Shown piece after piece: positions 34,331 to 43,322 of a stretch of 64,000 bases of DNA (the stretch's first letter is position 1; the number at the start of each line of letters is the position of its first letter). Origin of the DNA: Tenacibaculum caenipelagi. Lineage in GTDB: Bacteria > Bacteroidota > Bacteroidia > Flavobacteriales > Flavobacteriaceae. Below the pieces are notes generated by a model. That model was not told where the DNA came from, searched no databases, and saw nothing but the letters and a program-made list of their open reading frames with translations. The stretch covers positions 333,786 through 397,785 of the forward strand of contig NZ_SNYH01000005.1 of the NCBI RefSeq assembly GCF_004363005.1. Direction: 5' to 3'. Position numbers and translations under genes: made by a program.

Positions 34331-35428
34331 ATGAAAAAATTATCTATAGCGCTATTATTATTTATGTGCTTTACCCTTCAAAACAAAGTACAAGCCCAAA
34401 CATCAATAAACACTACGGCAATGCCATTTTTATTGATTACACCCGATGCTCGTGCTGGGGGGATGGGGGATGTTGGTGTAGCAACATCTTCTGATGCTTT
34501 TTCAATTTTTCACAACCCTGCTAAAACAGTATTCAATCAAAATAGAATAAGTGTTGGGGTAAACTACACTCCTTGGCTGCGAAATTTAACTGATGATATT
34601 TTTGTAGGTGGGGTCTCTTATGTAAATAAGTATAGTGAAAAATCTGCCTGGGGAGTAGATTTAAAGTATTTTTCTTTAGGTGAAGTTTCCCTAAGAGATG
34701 ATTCTAATAACCCTACAGGAACAGAAACCCCTAACGAATTAGCCATTACAGGAATATACTCACTAAAACTAAGCGAAACCTTTTCTATGGGAATTGGCTT
34801 AAAGTATATCCACTCAAACTATAAAATTAGAAGTAACGATTCAAGTTTAGAAACTGTAAATTCTTTTGCTGTAGATGTTTCGGGATACTACCAATCTAAG
34901 GAAGAAAACTATGGAAACTTTAATGGTCGTTATCGATTAGGGTTTAATATTGCTAATATTGGACCTAAAGTTGAATACACTCCTGGAGTAGAAAACTTTA
35001 TACCAACAAATGCTAAAATAGGTGGTGGGTTTGATTTTATATTTGATAATTATAACACTTTTGGACTTAATTTGGAATTCACAAAGTTATTAGTCCCATC
35101 AAGTCCAAACTCAGAAAGAGGATGGTTCGAAGGTATGTTTACCTCTTTAGGTGACAGAGATTTTAGTGAAGAATTAAAAGAGACCACATGGGCTTTAGGT
35201 GCTGAGTACTTATACAACAATGCTTTTGCTGTAAGAGCTGGATATTTTCATGAAAGTGAAGAAAAAGGGCAACGTCAATATTTTACTTTAGGAACAGGGT
35301 TTAGCTCTAAAGCTTTCACTTTAGATTTATCATACTTAATTAACACTTCAAACGTTAACAACCCATTAGAAAACACCTTACGTTTTTCTTTATCTTTTGA
35401 TTTAGGAGAACTCTATGAAATTTACTAG
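34331..35428 (+). CDS. porV: Type IX secretion outer-membrane protein PorV
   Basis: A 365-residue outer-membrane beta-barrel. The signal peptide covers about residues 1-22 (ends VQAQ). The family start follows: MPFLLITPDARAGGMGDVGVATSSDA, then FHNPAKTVF and YTPWLRNL. The rest alternates beta-strands and ends with LRFSLSFDLGELYEIY. PorV is the shuttle that receives cargo proteins from the SprA translocon and takes part in the attachment complex. Its presence shows that the organism has a type IX secretion system. A hairpin terminator follows, before cdd. Confidence 0.94.
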   Translation: MKKLSIALLLFMCFTLQNKVQAQTSINTTAMPFLLITPDARAGGMGDVGVATSSDAFSIFHNPAKTVFNQNRISVGVNYTPWLRNLTDDIFVGGVSYVNKYSEKSAWGVDLKYFSLGEVSLRDDSNNPTGTETPNELAITGIYSLKLSETFSMGIGLKYIHSNYKIRSNDSSLETVNSFAVDVSGYYQSKEENYGNFNGRYRLGFNIANIGPKVEYTPGVENFIPTNAKIGGGFDFIFDNYNTFGLNLEFTKLLVPSSPNSERGWFEGMFTSLGDRDFSEELKETTWALGAEYLYNNAFAVRAGYFHESEEKGQRQYFTLGTGFSSKAFTLDLSYLINTSNVNNPLENTLRFSLSFDLGELYEIY

Positions 35429-35466
35429 GAGAACAATATTTTTTTTATAAATTCGTGTCAGAATAT

Positions 35467-35495
35467 AAAAGCAGTCTACCCGACTGCTTTTTTTG
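35467..35495 (+). terminator. Terminator after porV
   Basis: AAAGCAGTC (35468-35476) pairs with GACTGCTTT (35482-35490) and is followed by Ts. Confidence 0.75.
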
Positions 35496-35510
35496 ACTAA
35501 TTTATTTACC

Positions 35511-35993
35511 ATGAAGAAAATTAATATAACTACTAAAGCTATTTTGTTTGATGATATTTCACAATTATCGAAAGAAGATGCCTTTTTAATTGAAAAAGCA
35601 ACTGAAGCTAGGCAAAAAGCTTATGCTCCTTATTCAAAATTTAATGTAGGAGCCGCTATTCTACTTGATAATGGCGAGGTTATATTAGGTAATAACCAAG
35701 AAAGCGCAGCTTATCCTTCTGGCATGTGTGCTGAACGTGTAGCTATTTGGAAAGCAGGATCAGAATACCCTAACATGAAGGTAAAAAAAATAGCCATTAC
35801 TGCTGCTTCAGAAAATACTAAAGTAGACAAACCTGTTGGCCCTTGTGGAGCTTGTCGTCAAACATTGTCAGAATATGAAATCAATCAAAAAGAACCTATT
35901 CAAATACTATTTATGGGAGAAGTTGGACAAATTGTAAAAACTGAATCTTTACTTTCTTTACTTCCTTTTTCTTTCGATAGTTCTTATTTATAA
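35511..35993 (+). CDS. cdd: Cytidine deaminase
   Basis: About 160 residues. It deaminates cytidine and deoxycytidine in pyrimidine salvage. The zinc site is complete: CAERVA (Cys and the catalytic Glu; in YPSGMCAERVAIWKA) and PCGACRQ with two further Cys. The substrate stretch AYAPYSKFNVGAAI is also present. I chose the ATG at 35511, because the earlier in-frame TTG at 35493 lies in the porV terminator. It follows porV on the same strand. Confidence 0.94.
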   Translation: MKKINITTKAILFDDISQLSKEDAFLIEKATEARQKAYAPYSKFNVGAAILLDNGEVILGNNQESAAYPSGMCAERVAIWKAGSEYPNMKVKKIAITAASENTKVDKPVGPCGACRQTLSEYEINQKEPIQILFMGEVGQIVKTESLLSLLPFSFDSSYL

Positions 35994-36072
35994 TACTAAC
36001 AACATAAAAACTAAAAAAAAGGGCTTCATTTTTGCAATACTCCAAAATAACCTTTATTTTTTAAGAATATCA

Positions 36073-36080
36073 TAATTTTG
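36073..36080 (+). promoter_or_regulatory. Likely -7 element of the KAS III-like gene
   Basis: TAATTTTG matches TAnnTTTG, about 85 bases before the ATG. It would start the transcript at about the inverted repeat just downstream. Confidence 0.45.
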
Positions 36081-36085
36081 CAAAA

Positions 36086-36114
36086 TTGACTATCAATAAA
36101 GAGGTTATAGTCAA
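36086..36114. repeat. Perfect 8-bp inverted repeat in the leader of the KAS III-like gene
   Basis: TTGACTAT (36086-36093) pairs with ATAGTCAA (36107-36114) around a 13-base loop, directly after the candidate -7 element. It could be an operator or a 5' stem in the mRNA. Confidence 0.55.
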
Positions 36115-36164
36115 TAAAAATGCTTTATTTGTAATTATTCAACCCTAAAAAATTAGCACACCTA

Positions 36165-37229
36165 ATGAAGTCATCAGTAATTACAGGAACAGGTTCTTTC
36201 ATCCCGTCAATCACAAAAGAGAATTATAAATTTGACAAAAATGTATTTTTAAATGCAGATGGAACTACTATTAACAACCCCAATCCTATAATTATTGAAA
36301 AATTCAAGTCTATCACAGGTATTGACGAACGTCGTTATGCTAAAGATGAGTATAAAGCTTCTGATTTAGGGTATTTGGCTGCTAAAAAAGCCATTGAAGA
36401 CGCCAAGGTGAATCCTGAAGAATTAGATTATATCATTTTTGCCCACAATTTTGGAGATGTAAAAAAAGATGCTATACAAAGTGATATTCTTCCTAGTTTG
36501 GCTACTCGCGTAAAACATTTACTGCAGATAGAAAACCCAAACTGTGTTGCTTATGATATTTTATTTGGCTGTCCAGGATGGATTGAAGGTGTTATTCAAG
36601 CACAAGCCTTTATTAAAGCAGACATAGCTAAGAAATGTTTAGTTATTGGTGGAGAAACCTTATCTAGAGTTATTGACATGAACGATCGAGACTCGATGAT
36701 TTATAGTGATGGTGCTGGAGCTTGTATTATAGAAGCTGTAGATAAAAGCGATAGTGGAATATTAAGTCACGCTTCACAAACCTTCACTAAAGAGGAAGCT
36801 TATTTTTTATTTTTTGGAAACTCAAACGATAAAAGCAAAGACAAAGATGTTCGCTATATTAAAATGCATGGGAGAAAAATTTACGAGTTTGCCTTAAACA
36901 ATGTTCCAAAAGCAATGCAAACTGCATTAGACAAGAGTGGTATTGCAATTGATGATGTTAAAAAAATATTTATACATCAAGCTAATGAAAAAATGGACGA
37001 AGCCATTATTAAACGTTTTTATCGTTTGTATAAAAAACCTGTTCCAGAAGGTGTAATGCCTATGAGTATTCATAAATTAGGGAATAGTTCTGTAGCAACT
37101 GTCCCTACCCTACTCGATTTAGTTTTAAAAGGAAATATTGAAAATCAAGAAGTAAAAAAAGGAGATGTAATCATTCTTGCTTCTGTCGGTGCAGGAATGA
37201 ATATTAATGCAATTGTTTATAAGTATTAA
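36165..37229 (+). CDS. 3-oxoacyl-ACP synthase III family protein
   Basis: A 354-residue thiolase-fold condensing enzyme. The catalytic triad of the KAS III family is visible: Cys in FGCPGW (about residue 136), His in HQANEK (about 271) and Asn in GNSSVATVPT (about 307). It is longer than E. coli FabH and has an N-terminal insertion (about residues 22-50; NADGTTINNPNPIIIEKF), so it may be one of the FabH paralogues of Bacteroidota rather than the housekeeping enzyme. Substrate is not predictable. It has its own leader with an inverted repeat. Confidence 0.88.
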   Translation: MKSSVITGTGSFIPSITKENYKFDKNVFLNADGTTINNPNPIIIEKFKSITGIDERRYAKDEYKASDLGYLAAKKAIEDAKVNPEELDYIIFAHNFGDVKKDAIQSDILPSLATRVKHLLQIENPNCVAYDILFGCPGWIEGVIQAQAFIKADIAKKCLVIGGETLSRVIDMNDRDSMIYSDGAGACIIEAVDKSDSGILSHASQTFTKEEAYFLFFGNSNDKSKDKDVRYIKMHGRKIYEFALNNVPKAMQTALDKSGIAIDDVKKIFIHQANEKMDEAIIKRFYRLYKKPVPEGVMPMSIHKLGNSSVATVPTLLDLVLKGNIENQEVKKGDVIILASVGAGMNINAIVYKY

Positions 37230-37289
37230 TAGTTTGTTAATCTGAAGAATTTCTTACTAAATATTCTCGCAAATCTAAAATGTAAGTAC

Positions 37290-37297
37290 TATTTTTG
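37290..37297 (+). promoter_or_regulatory. -7-like element directly before guaA
   Basis: TATTTTTG matches TAnnTTTG and ends only 3 bases before the guaA ATG, so if it is used the mRNA would be leaderless or nearly so. Confidence 0.35.
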
Positions 37298-37300
37298 CGC

Positions 37301-38836
37301 ATGCAACAACACAACGTACTTATATTAGATTTCGGTTCGCAATACACGCAATTAATTGCGCGCCGCGTAAGAGAATTAAACATTTACTGTGAAATTCACC
37401 CTTACAACAAAATACCACAAAATTTAAACGATTTTAAAGCTGTAATCCTATCTGGAAGTCCGTCATCGGTTCGTTCAGAAGAAGCTCCTCATCCAGATTT
37501 ATCTGAAATAAGAGGTCAAAAGCCATTATTAGCAGTATGCTATGGAGCGCAATACTTATCTCATTTTTCTGGTGGATTAGTAGCTCCTTCGAATACTCGT
37601 GAATATGGTAGAGCTAACCTTTCTTTTATTAAAGAAGGAGAAGAATTCTTTAAAAACATTTCTGAAGGAAGCCAAGTATGGATGAGTCATTCAGACACCA
37701 TTAAAGAATTACCTACTGGAGGGACTTTATTAGCAAGCACGCACGATGTTGAAAATGCCGCTTATAAAATTGAGGGAGAAACTACCTATGCTATTCAATT
37801 TCATCCAGAAGTATATCATTCTACAGATGGAAAACAATTATTACAAAACTTTTTAGTTAATATAGCTGGAGTTGCTCAAACTTGGACACCTGATTCATTT
37901 GTTGATGAAACGGTAGCTGAATTAAAAGCAAAGATTGGTAACGATAAAGTTGTTTTAGGATTGTCTGGTGGAGTAGATTCAACTGTAGCAGCTGTATTAT
38001 TACACAAAGCAATTGGAAGCAACCTACACTGTATTTTCGTAAATAATGGATTATTACGTAAAAATGAATTTACCGATGTATTAAAACAATACGAAGGTAT
38101 GGGGTTAAACGTTAAAGGTGTAGATGCTTCGGCACGTTTTTTGGATGAACTAGCAGGTTTAAGTGATCCTGAAGCAAAGCGTAAAGCCATCGGTAAAGTT
38201 TTTATTGATGTTTTTGATGATGAGGCTCATCAAATAGAAGATGCTAAATGGTTGGCACAAGGAACGATTTATCCTGATGTGATTGAATCAGTTTCTGTAA
38301 ACGGTGGACCTTCAGCTACTATAAAAAGTCATCACAATGTAGGTGGATTACCTGATTTTATGAAATTGAAAGTAGTAGAGCCTTTACGTATGATTTTTAA
38401 AGATGAAGTACGTCGCGTAGGTGCTTCTATGGGAATTGACAAAGAATTATTAGGTCGTCACCCATTTCCTGGTCCTGGTTTAGCTATTAGGATTTTAGGG
38501 GATATCACCGCAGAAAAAGTTCGTATTTTACAAGAAGTAGATGCTGTATTCATCAACGGATTAAAAGAAAGCGGATTATACGATAAAGTATGGCAAGCCG
38601 GTGCTATTTTATTACCTGTGAACTCTGTTGGAGTTATGGGAGATGAAAGAACCTATGAAAAGGTAGTTGCCTTAAGAGCTGTAGAAAGTACTGACGGTAT
38701 GACTGCTGATTGGGTAAATTTACCGTATGAATTTTTACAAAAAACATCAAATAAAATAATAAATAATGTGAAAGGTGTTAATAGAGTTGTGTACGATATC
38801 AGCTCGAAGCCACCTGCAACAATTGAATGGGAATAA
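37301..38836 (+). CDS. guaA: GMP synthase (glutamine-hydrolysing)
   Basis: About 511 residues. GuaA makes GMP from XMP, ATP and glutamine. The N-terminal glutaminase domain has [18 protein letters not shown], the nucleophile in AVCYGAQ (Cys near residue 80) and [10 protein letters not shown]. The PP-loop GLSGGVDST lies at about 219-227. The C-terminal dimerisation domain has [14 protein letters not shown] and a typical ending [12 protein letters not shown] chose the ATG at 37301 over a TTG two codons upstream. Confidence 0.97.
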   Translation: MQQHNVLILDFGSQYTQLIARRVRELNIYCEIHPYNKIPQNLNDFKAVILSGSPSSVRSEEAPHPDLSEIRGQKPLLAVCYGAQYLSHFSGGLVAPSNTREYGRANLSFIKEGEEFFKNISEGSQVWMSHSDTIKELPTGGTLLASTHDVENAAYKIEGETTYAIQFHPEVYHSTDGKQLLQNFLVNIAGVAQTWTPDSFVDETVAELKAKIGNDKVVLGLSGGVDSTVAAVLLHKAIGSNLHCIFVNNGLLRKNEFTDVLKQYEGMGLNVKGVDASARFLDELAGLSDPEAKRKAIGKVFIDVFDDEAHQIEDAKWLAQGTIYPDVIESVSVNGGPSATIKSHHNVGGLPDFMKLKVVEPLRMIFKDEVRRVGASMGIDKELLGRHPFPGPGLAIRILGDITAEKVRILQEVDAVFINGLKESGLYDKVWQAGAILLPVNSVGVMGDERTYEKVVALRAVESTDGMTADWVNLPYEFLQKTSNKIINNVKGVNRVVYDISSKPPATIEWE

Positions 38837-38860
38837 AATCCATATAATAAAAAAGAGTAG

Positions 38861-40687
38861 ATGAAGAAATTACAATTTTTACTATTAGCTTGTTTTTTAA
38901 CTATTGCCGTTTCTTGCGGTCAACAAAAGCGTTTTATAACTTATAAAGTCCAAAAAGGTGAAACAATGCGAGACATTGCAGATCGTTTGGATATGAAAAC
39001 AAAAGATTTATTACGTTTAAATCCTGATGTAGGAAGAAGACCCGAAGCCAATACGGTAATTGTAATTCCAAATGTTAAAAAGAGTACTTCTTCATCTACT
39101 TCTTCAATTGAAGAAGAAGTTGTAAATAACAATACTACCGACAAAAATTCTACTCCAGACAATACAAATGAAGTAGACGATACGGTATTTCAACAAACTA
39201 TTGTTGAGTATGAGACTCATGAGGTAAAAAAAGGCGAAACGGTATATCGTATCACCAAACAATATGATATTACTAAAGACGACTTAATTAAATACAACCC
39301 TGAGTATACTAACATTCAAAGTAACAATTTAAGTATAGGTCAAATATTAAAAGTTAAGGCTATTAAAAAGACCATAACCATTGATAAAGACGAGGTCTTA
39401 AAAAAGTTTTTAACACACACGGTTAAGAGTAAAGAAACCATGTATAGCTTAACCCGTTTTTACAATGTTTCAAAAAAGGATTTAGTTCGTTTAAATCCAG
39501 AGTATCCAGATTTAGTTGACAATAAGTTGTCGATAGGTCAATTATTAAAAATTAAGCCTATTGAAGATGTGAACAAAACTGAAAATTATGCTTTTTACAA
39601 AGATAGTATTCAAGAAAACTCTTCAATAAACCTTGCTATTTTACTACCATTTAAAGCTACTGAGTATAGTGATAAATCTAGTAAAAATATCTTTGAAGGA
39701 AATCAACTTGCCAATATGGTAACCGATTTTTATATGGGAGCAGAAATCGCTATTGATTCTATAAAAAAACAGGGAGTAAATGTAGCTGTTAACATTTTTG
39801 ATACTGGAAACAGAGGGGAAAATATTACTACTATCATAGAAAACAACAACCTAGAAAATGTTGATGTGGTTATTGGACCTTTTTACTCAGACAAAGCTGA
39901 AGTTGTAGCTAAGGGTGTAGATGCACCTGTCATCTTTCCTCATTATTCAAACAAACAGAATAAATTTTCATCTTCTAGATTGGTTAAAACTTCTCCTGAA
40001 AAAAGTAGATATATAGAATATTTAGCTTCTTACCTAAAAGATAGCTATAAAGACCAAGAAATTTTCATTGTAAGTGATGATGAAAGTAGTACAAAAAATA
40101 ATGTTACTAAAATAGTTTCTGAATTGAGAAAACATGACAGTATTAGTGACATACACATTTTAAAACCTGAAGAGGGTTATATTAAAAGAGAACGTTTTAC
40201 TAAAAAAATGTCTTCTAAAAGACATAACTGGGTAATATTTGCTTCTAACGATAATGTGGTAGTTGCTGATGCTTTAAATAGCATGATTAGTTTACCTGAC
40301 GAAATTAAAGTTCAAGTATTTACTACTGATAAAGGTAGTGCCTATGATAAGATTGACAACAACAAGCTAGCTAGTATCAACTTTACTTATGTTTCAAACA
40401 CCTATTCTGATGAAGAGGCTATTGAAACCAAAACTTTTAATGAAAAATTCTTACAAAAGAACAATACAGTTCCTTCAGATTATGCTATTAAAGGTTTTGA
40501 TATTACATACGATATTTTAATGCGTTTAGCTTCTGGTGATAACCTTACAAATACCTTTAAAAAAGGAGTCTCTTTGCGTGTAGAAAACAAATTTGATTAT
40601 CGTAAAAAAATGTTTGGAAGTACTGGTAATGAAGGTTTGTTTATTGTGAAATACAATAAAGACTTAAGCTTAAGCAGACTGAGATAA
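38861..40687 (+). CDS. Lipoprotein with three LysM domains and a periplasmic-binding-like domain
   Basis: A 608-residue envelope protein. The signal peptide ends in AVSC (Cys19). Three LysM peptidoglycan-binding repeats follow, at about residues 27-70 (YKVQKGETMRDIADRL), 115-165 (HEVKKGETVYRITKQYD) and 185-232 (HTVKSKETMYSLTRFYN), with an acidic Ser/Thr/Asn linker between the first two. The C-terminal part (about 255-605; INLAILLPFKATEYS, DVVIGPFYSDKAEVVAKG, APVIFPHYSNK) resembles the type I substrate-binding fold of amino acid receptors. The fusion is familiar in flavobacteria but has no assigned function; a wall-anchored sensor or scaffold is possible. It lies 24 bases after guaA. Confidence 0.87.
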   Translation: MKKLQFLLLACFLTIAVSCGQQKRFITYKVQKGETMRDIADRLDMKTKDLLRLNPDVGRRPEANTVIVIPNVKKSTSSSTSSIEEEVVNNNTTDKNSTPDNTNEVDDTVFQQTIVEYETHEVKKGETVYRITKQYDITKDDLIKYNPEYTNIQSNNLSIGQILKVKAIKKTITIDKDEVLKKFLTHTVKSKETMYSLTRFYNVSKKDLVRLNPEYPDLVDNKLSIGQLLKIKPIEDVNKTENYAFYKDSIQENSSINLAILLPFKATEYSDKSSKNIFEGNQLANMVTDFYMGAEIAIDSIKKQGVNVAVNIFDTGNRGENITTIIENNNLENVDVVIGPFYSDKAEVVAKGVDAPVIFPHYSNKQNKFSSSRLVKTSPEKSRYIEYLASYLKDSYKDQEIFIVSDDESSTKNNVTKIVSELRKHDSISDIHILKPEEGYIKRERFTKKMSSKRHNWVIFASNDNVVVADALNSMISLPDEIKVQVFTTDKGSAYDKIDNNKLASINFTYVSNTYSDEEAIETKTFNEKFLQKNNTVPSDYAIKGFDITYDILMRLASGDNLTNTFKKGVSLRVENKFDYRKKMFGSTGNEGLFIVKYNKDLSLSRLR

Positions 40688-40703
40688 CCTCAAACATATT
40701 AAT

Positions 40704-40740
40704 AAAAGAGCCAAAACTGCATAGTTTTGGCTCTTTTATT
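40704..40740. terminator. Bidirectional terminator
   Basis: AAAAGAGCCAAAACT and AGTTTTGGCTCTTTT form a stem around GCAT, between the convergent LysM gene and rfbB. Confidence 0.88.
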
Positions 40741-41785
40741 ACTCATACATTTGCTGATAATATTTCTGGTATTCACCACTCGTTACATTGTTAACCCAAT
40801 CTTTATTTTCAAAATACCACTGAACTGTTTTTTCTATTCCTTCTTCAAATTGTAAAGAAGGCTCCCAACCCAATTCATTTTTAAGTTTTGATGAATCTAT
40901 TGCATAGCGATAGTCATGCCCCGCCCTATCGGTTACATATGTTATTAGCTTCTCTGAAGCTCCTTCTTTTCTTCCCAAGAGTTTGTCTACCGTTTTTATA
41001 AGTACCTTGATTAAATCAATATTCTTCCATTCATTAAAGCCTCCAATATTATAAGTATCACCAACTGTTCCTTTATGAAAAATAACATCAATCGCTCTAG
41101 CATGATCGTTTACAAACAACCAATCTCTAACATTTTCACCTTTCCCATAGACTGGTAAAGATTTGTTATTACAAATATTATTGATGAATAACGGAATTAA
41201 TTTCTCAGGAAATTGATGTGACCCATAATTGTTTGAACAGTTAGAAATTATAACAGGTAACCCATAGGTATTATGATACGCTCTTACAAAATGATCTGAT
41301 GAAGCTTTGGATGCTGAATACGGTGATTTTGGATTGTAAGAAGTACTTTCTGTGAAAAAACCATCATCTCCTAAACTTCCATACACCTCATCTGTAGAAA
41401 TATGGTAGAACAGCTTTCCTTCTAAATTATCTTTCCAACTATTTTTAGCCGCTTCTAATAAATTCAACGTTCCATAAACATTAGTTTTAACAAACAATAA
41501 AGGATCTGTAATAGAACGATCTACATGCGATTCAGCAGCTAAATGAATAACTCCATTAATTGTATAAGTCGAAAACAATTCTTTTATTAAGTCTTCATCA
41601 CAAATATCCCCTTTAATAAAGGTATAATTTGGTTGACCTTCAATATCTTTTAAGTTCTCTAGATTCCCTGCATAAGTTAATGCATCTAAATTTAAAATAT
41701 GGTAATCAGGATAGTTATTCACAAACAGACGAACAACGTGTGAACCAATAAAACCTGCTCCACCAGTAATTAAAATATGCTTCAT
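40739..41785 (-). CDS. rfbB: dTDP-glucose 4,6-dehydratase
   Basis: A 348-residue cytosolic SDR enzyme, second step of dTDP-L-rhamnose and related dTDP-sugar synthesis. The NAD loop ITGGAGFIGSHVVR is at the start; the catalytic motifs are STDEVYGSLG and YSASKASSDHFVRAY; NCSNNYG and GKGENVRDWLFVNDHARA follow. It is the last gene of the rfbA-rfbC-rfbB group and ends in a terminator. Confidence 0.96.
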   Translation of the reverse strand: MKHILITGGAGFIGSHVVRLFVNNYPDYHILNLDALTYAGNLENLKDIEGQPNYTFIKGDICDEDLIKELFSTYTINGVIHLAAESHVDRSITDPLLFVKTNVYGTLNLLEAAKNSWKDNLEGKLFYHISTDEVYGSLGDDGFFTESTSYNPKSPYSASKASSDHFVRAYHNTYGLPVIISNCSNNYGSHQFPEKLIPLFINNICNNKSLPVYGKGENVRDWLFVNDHARAIDVIFHKGTVGDTYNIGGFNEWKNIDLIKVLIKTVDKLLGRKEGASEKLITYVTDRAGHDYRYAIDSSKLKNELGWEPSLQFEEGIEKTVQWYFENKDWVNNVTSGEYQKYYQQMYE

Positions 41786-41817
41786 AAAAGTTTACACTTA
41801 TAAACCTTTCAAAGTTA

Positions 41818-42372
41818 CTAATAAATAAATGGAGTTTCTAACTCTTTAAAGGTTGATAGTAGCTTATCTTTTGAAGAAAGTATTACATCTTTTGGAGTAA
41901 TTTTCCAATCGATATTTAAAGTAGTATCATTCCATATAATCCCTGAATCGTATTCAGGAGCATACCAATTATCTACCTTGTACGCAAAAATAGCTTCTTC
42001 GGATAAAGTTACAAATCCGTGTGCAAAACCTCTTGGTATAAATAATTGCTTTTTATTTTCTTCTGATAATTCTACCGCTATATGTTTCCCATAAGTAGGT
42101 GAGTTTTTTCGAACATCTACCACTACATCTAATACTTTTCCTTGAATACAACGAACTAGTTTCGCTTGAGCAAAAGGTGCTTGTTGAAAATGCAAGCCTC
42201 GTAAAACACCATAAGTCGATTTCGACTCATTATCTTGAACAAAGTTTATGTGTCCTATATTTTCTTCAAATTCTTTTTGATTGAAAGACTCAAAAAAATA
42301 TCCTCTTTGATCTCCAAAAACTTTCGGTTCAATAATTACAACTTCAGGAATGGCTGTTTTCGTAAAAATCAT
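41818..42372 (-). CDS. rfbC: dTDP-4-dehydrorhamnose 3,5-epimerase
   Basis: A 184-residue cupin enzyme acting on the product of RfbB. Typical stretches are DQRGYFFESFN, QDNESKSTYGVLRGLHFQ (with the catalytic His), KLVRCIQGKVLDVVVDVRKNSPTYGK and IPRGFAHGFVTLSE, then YAPEYDSGI with the catalytic Tyr region. It lies 2 bases after rfbA. No rfbD directly follows. Confidence 0.96.
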   Translation of the reverse strand: MIFTKTAIPEVVIIEPKVFGDQRGYFFESFNQKEFEENIGHINFVQDNESKSTYGVLRGLHFQQAPFAQAKLVRCIQGKVLDVVVDVRKNSPTYGKHIAVELSEENKKQLFIPRGFAHGFVTLSEEAIFAYKVDNWYAPEYDSGIIWNDTTLNIDWKITPKDVILSSKDKLLSTFKELETPFIY

Positions 42373-42374
42373 TA

Positions 42375-43250
42375 CTATTCTTTTACTAAGTTTAATAAGT
42401 ATTGTCCGTAACTATTTTTCTGCAAAGGTTCCGCCAGTTTTCTAACTTGTTCTTTATTAATATACCCCATGTATAAGGCTATTTCTTCAATACAAGCCAC
42501 CTTTAATCCTTGACGCTTTTCAATCGTTTCAATAAACTGACTTGCTTCTAATAAAGAATCATGTGTTCCCGTATCTAACCACGCAAAACCACGCCCCATT
42601 AATTCAACCTTTAACTGTTCGTTTTCTAAATAATATTGATTTACCGAAGTGATTTCTAACTCTCCTCTTTGCGAAGGCTTTACATTTTTAGCTACTTGAA
42701 TTACATCATTCGGATAAAAATACAAACCAACCACCGCATAATTAGATTTTGGATTCTCTGGTTTTTCTATAATAGATATTGCATTTCCATTATTATCAAA
42801 ATCTACCACTCCATATCGTTGCGGATCTTTTACATTATATCCAAAAACTGTTGCTTTGTTATTCTTTTTTATATTTTGAATTGCAGATTGTAACATTTCG
42901 GGCAAACCGTGGCCATAAAAAATATTGTCTCCTAAAATAAGACAAACATTATCATTTCCTATAAATTCTTCACCAATAATGAACGCTTGTGCTAATCCAT
43001 CTGGTGATGGTTGTTCTACATAACTTAACTGAATTCCCAAGTCACTCCCATTACCTAGTAATTTTTGAAAACTTGGTACATCATCTGGGGTAGAAATAAT
43101 AAGAATATCACGAATACCAGCCAACATCAATACTGATAATGGGTAATAAATCATCGGTTTATCATATACCGGAAGTAACTGTTTAGATACTCCTTTAGTA
43201 ATAGGATATAACCTTGTCCCTGACCCGCCTGCTAGTATAATACCTTTCAT
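42375..43250 (-). CDS. rfbA: Glucose-1-phosphate thymidylyltransferase
   Basis: A 291-residue nucleotidyltransferase that makes dTDP-glucose. The signature [37 protein letters not shown] is at the N-terminus, then [29 protein letters not shown] and [14 protein letters not shown]. Length is normal. First gene of the rfbA-rfbC-rfbB group; a terminator separates it from the operon upstream. Confidence 0.97.
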   Translation of the reverse strand: MKGIILAGGSGTRLYPITKGVSKQLLPVYDKPMIYYPLSVLMLAGIRDILIISTPDDVPSFQKLLGNGSDLGIQLSYVEQPSPDGLAQAFIIGEEFIGNDNVCLILGDNIFYGHGLPEMLQSAIQNIKKNNKATVFGYNVKDPQRYGVVDFDNNGNAISIIEKPENPKSNYAVVGLYFYPNDVIQVAKNVKPSQRGELEITSVNQYYLENEQLKVELMGRGFAWLDTGTHDSLLEASQFIETIEKRQGLKVACIEEIALYMGYINKEQVRKLAEPLQKNSYGQYLLNLVKE

Positions 43251-43282
43251 ATAATTTATTTATTATAATGCTAATTTATATA

Positions 43283-43312
43283 AAAAATAAAGCTCAGGAA
43301 AACCTGAGTTTT
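43283..43312 (-). terminator. Terminator after galE on the minus strand
   Basis: CTCAGG (43293-43298) pairs with CCTGAG (43303-43308), with flanking A/T extending the stem. On the minus strand it is followed by a T-rich run. It probably ends the long polysaccharide operon before rfbA. Confidence 0.65.
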
Positions 43313-43322
43313 GAATTCTAAA

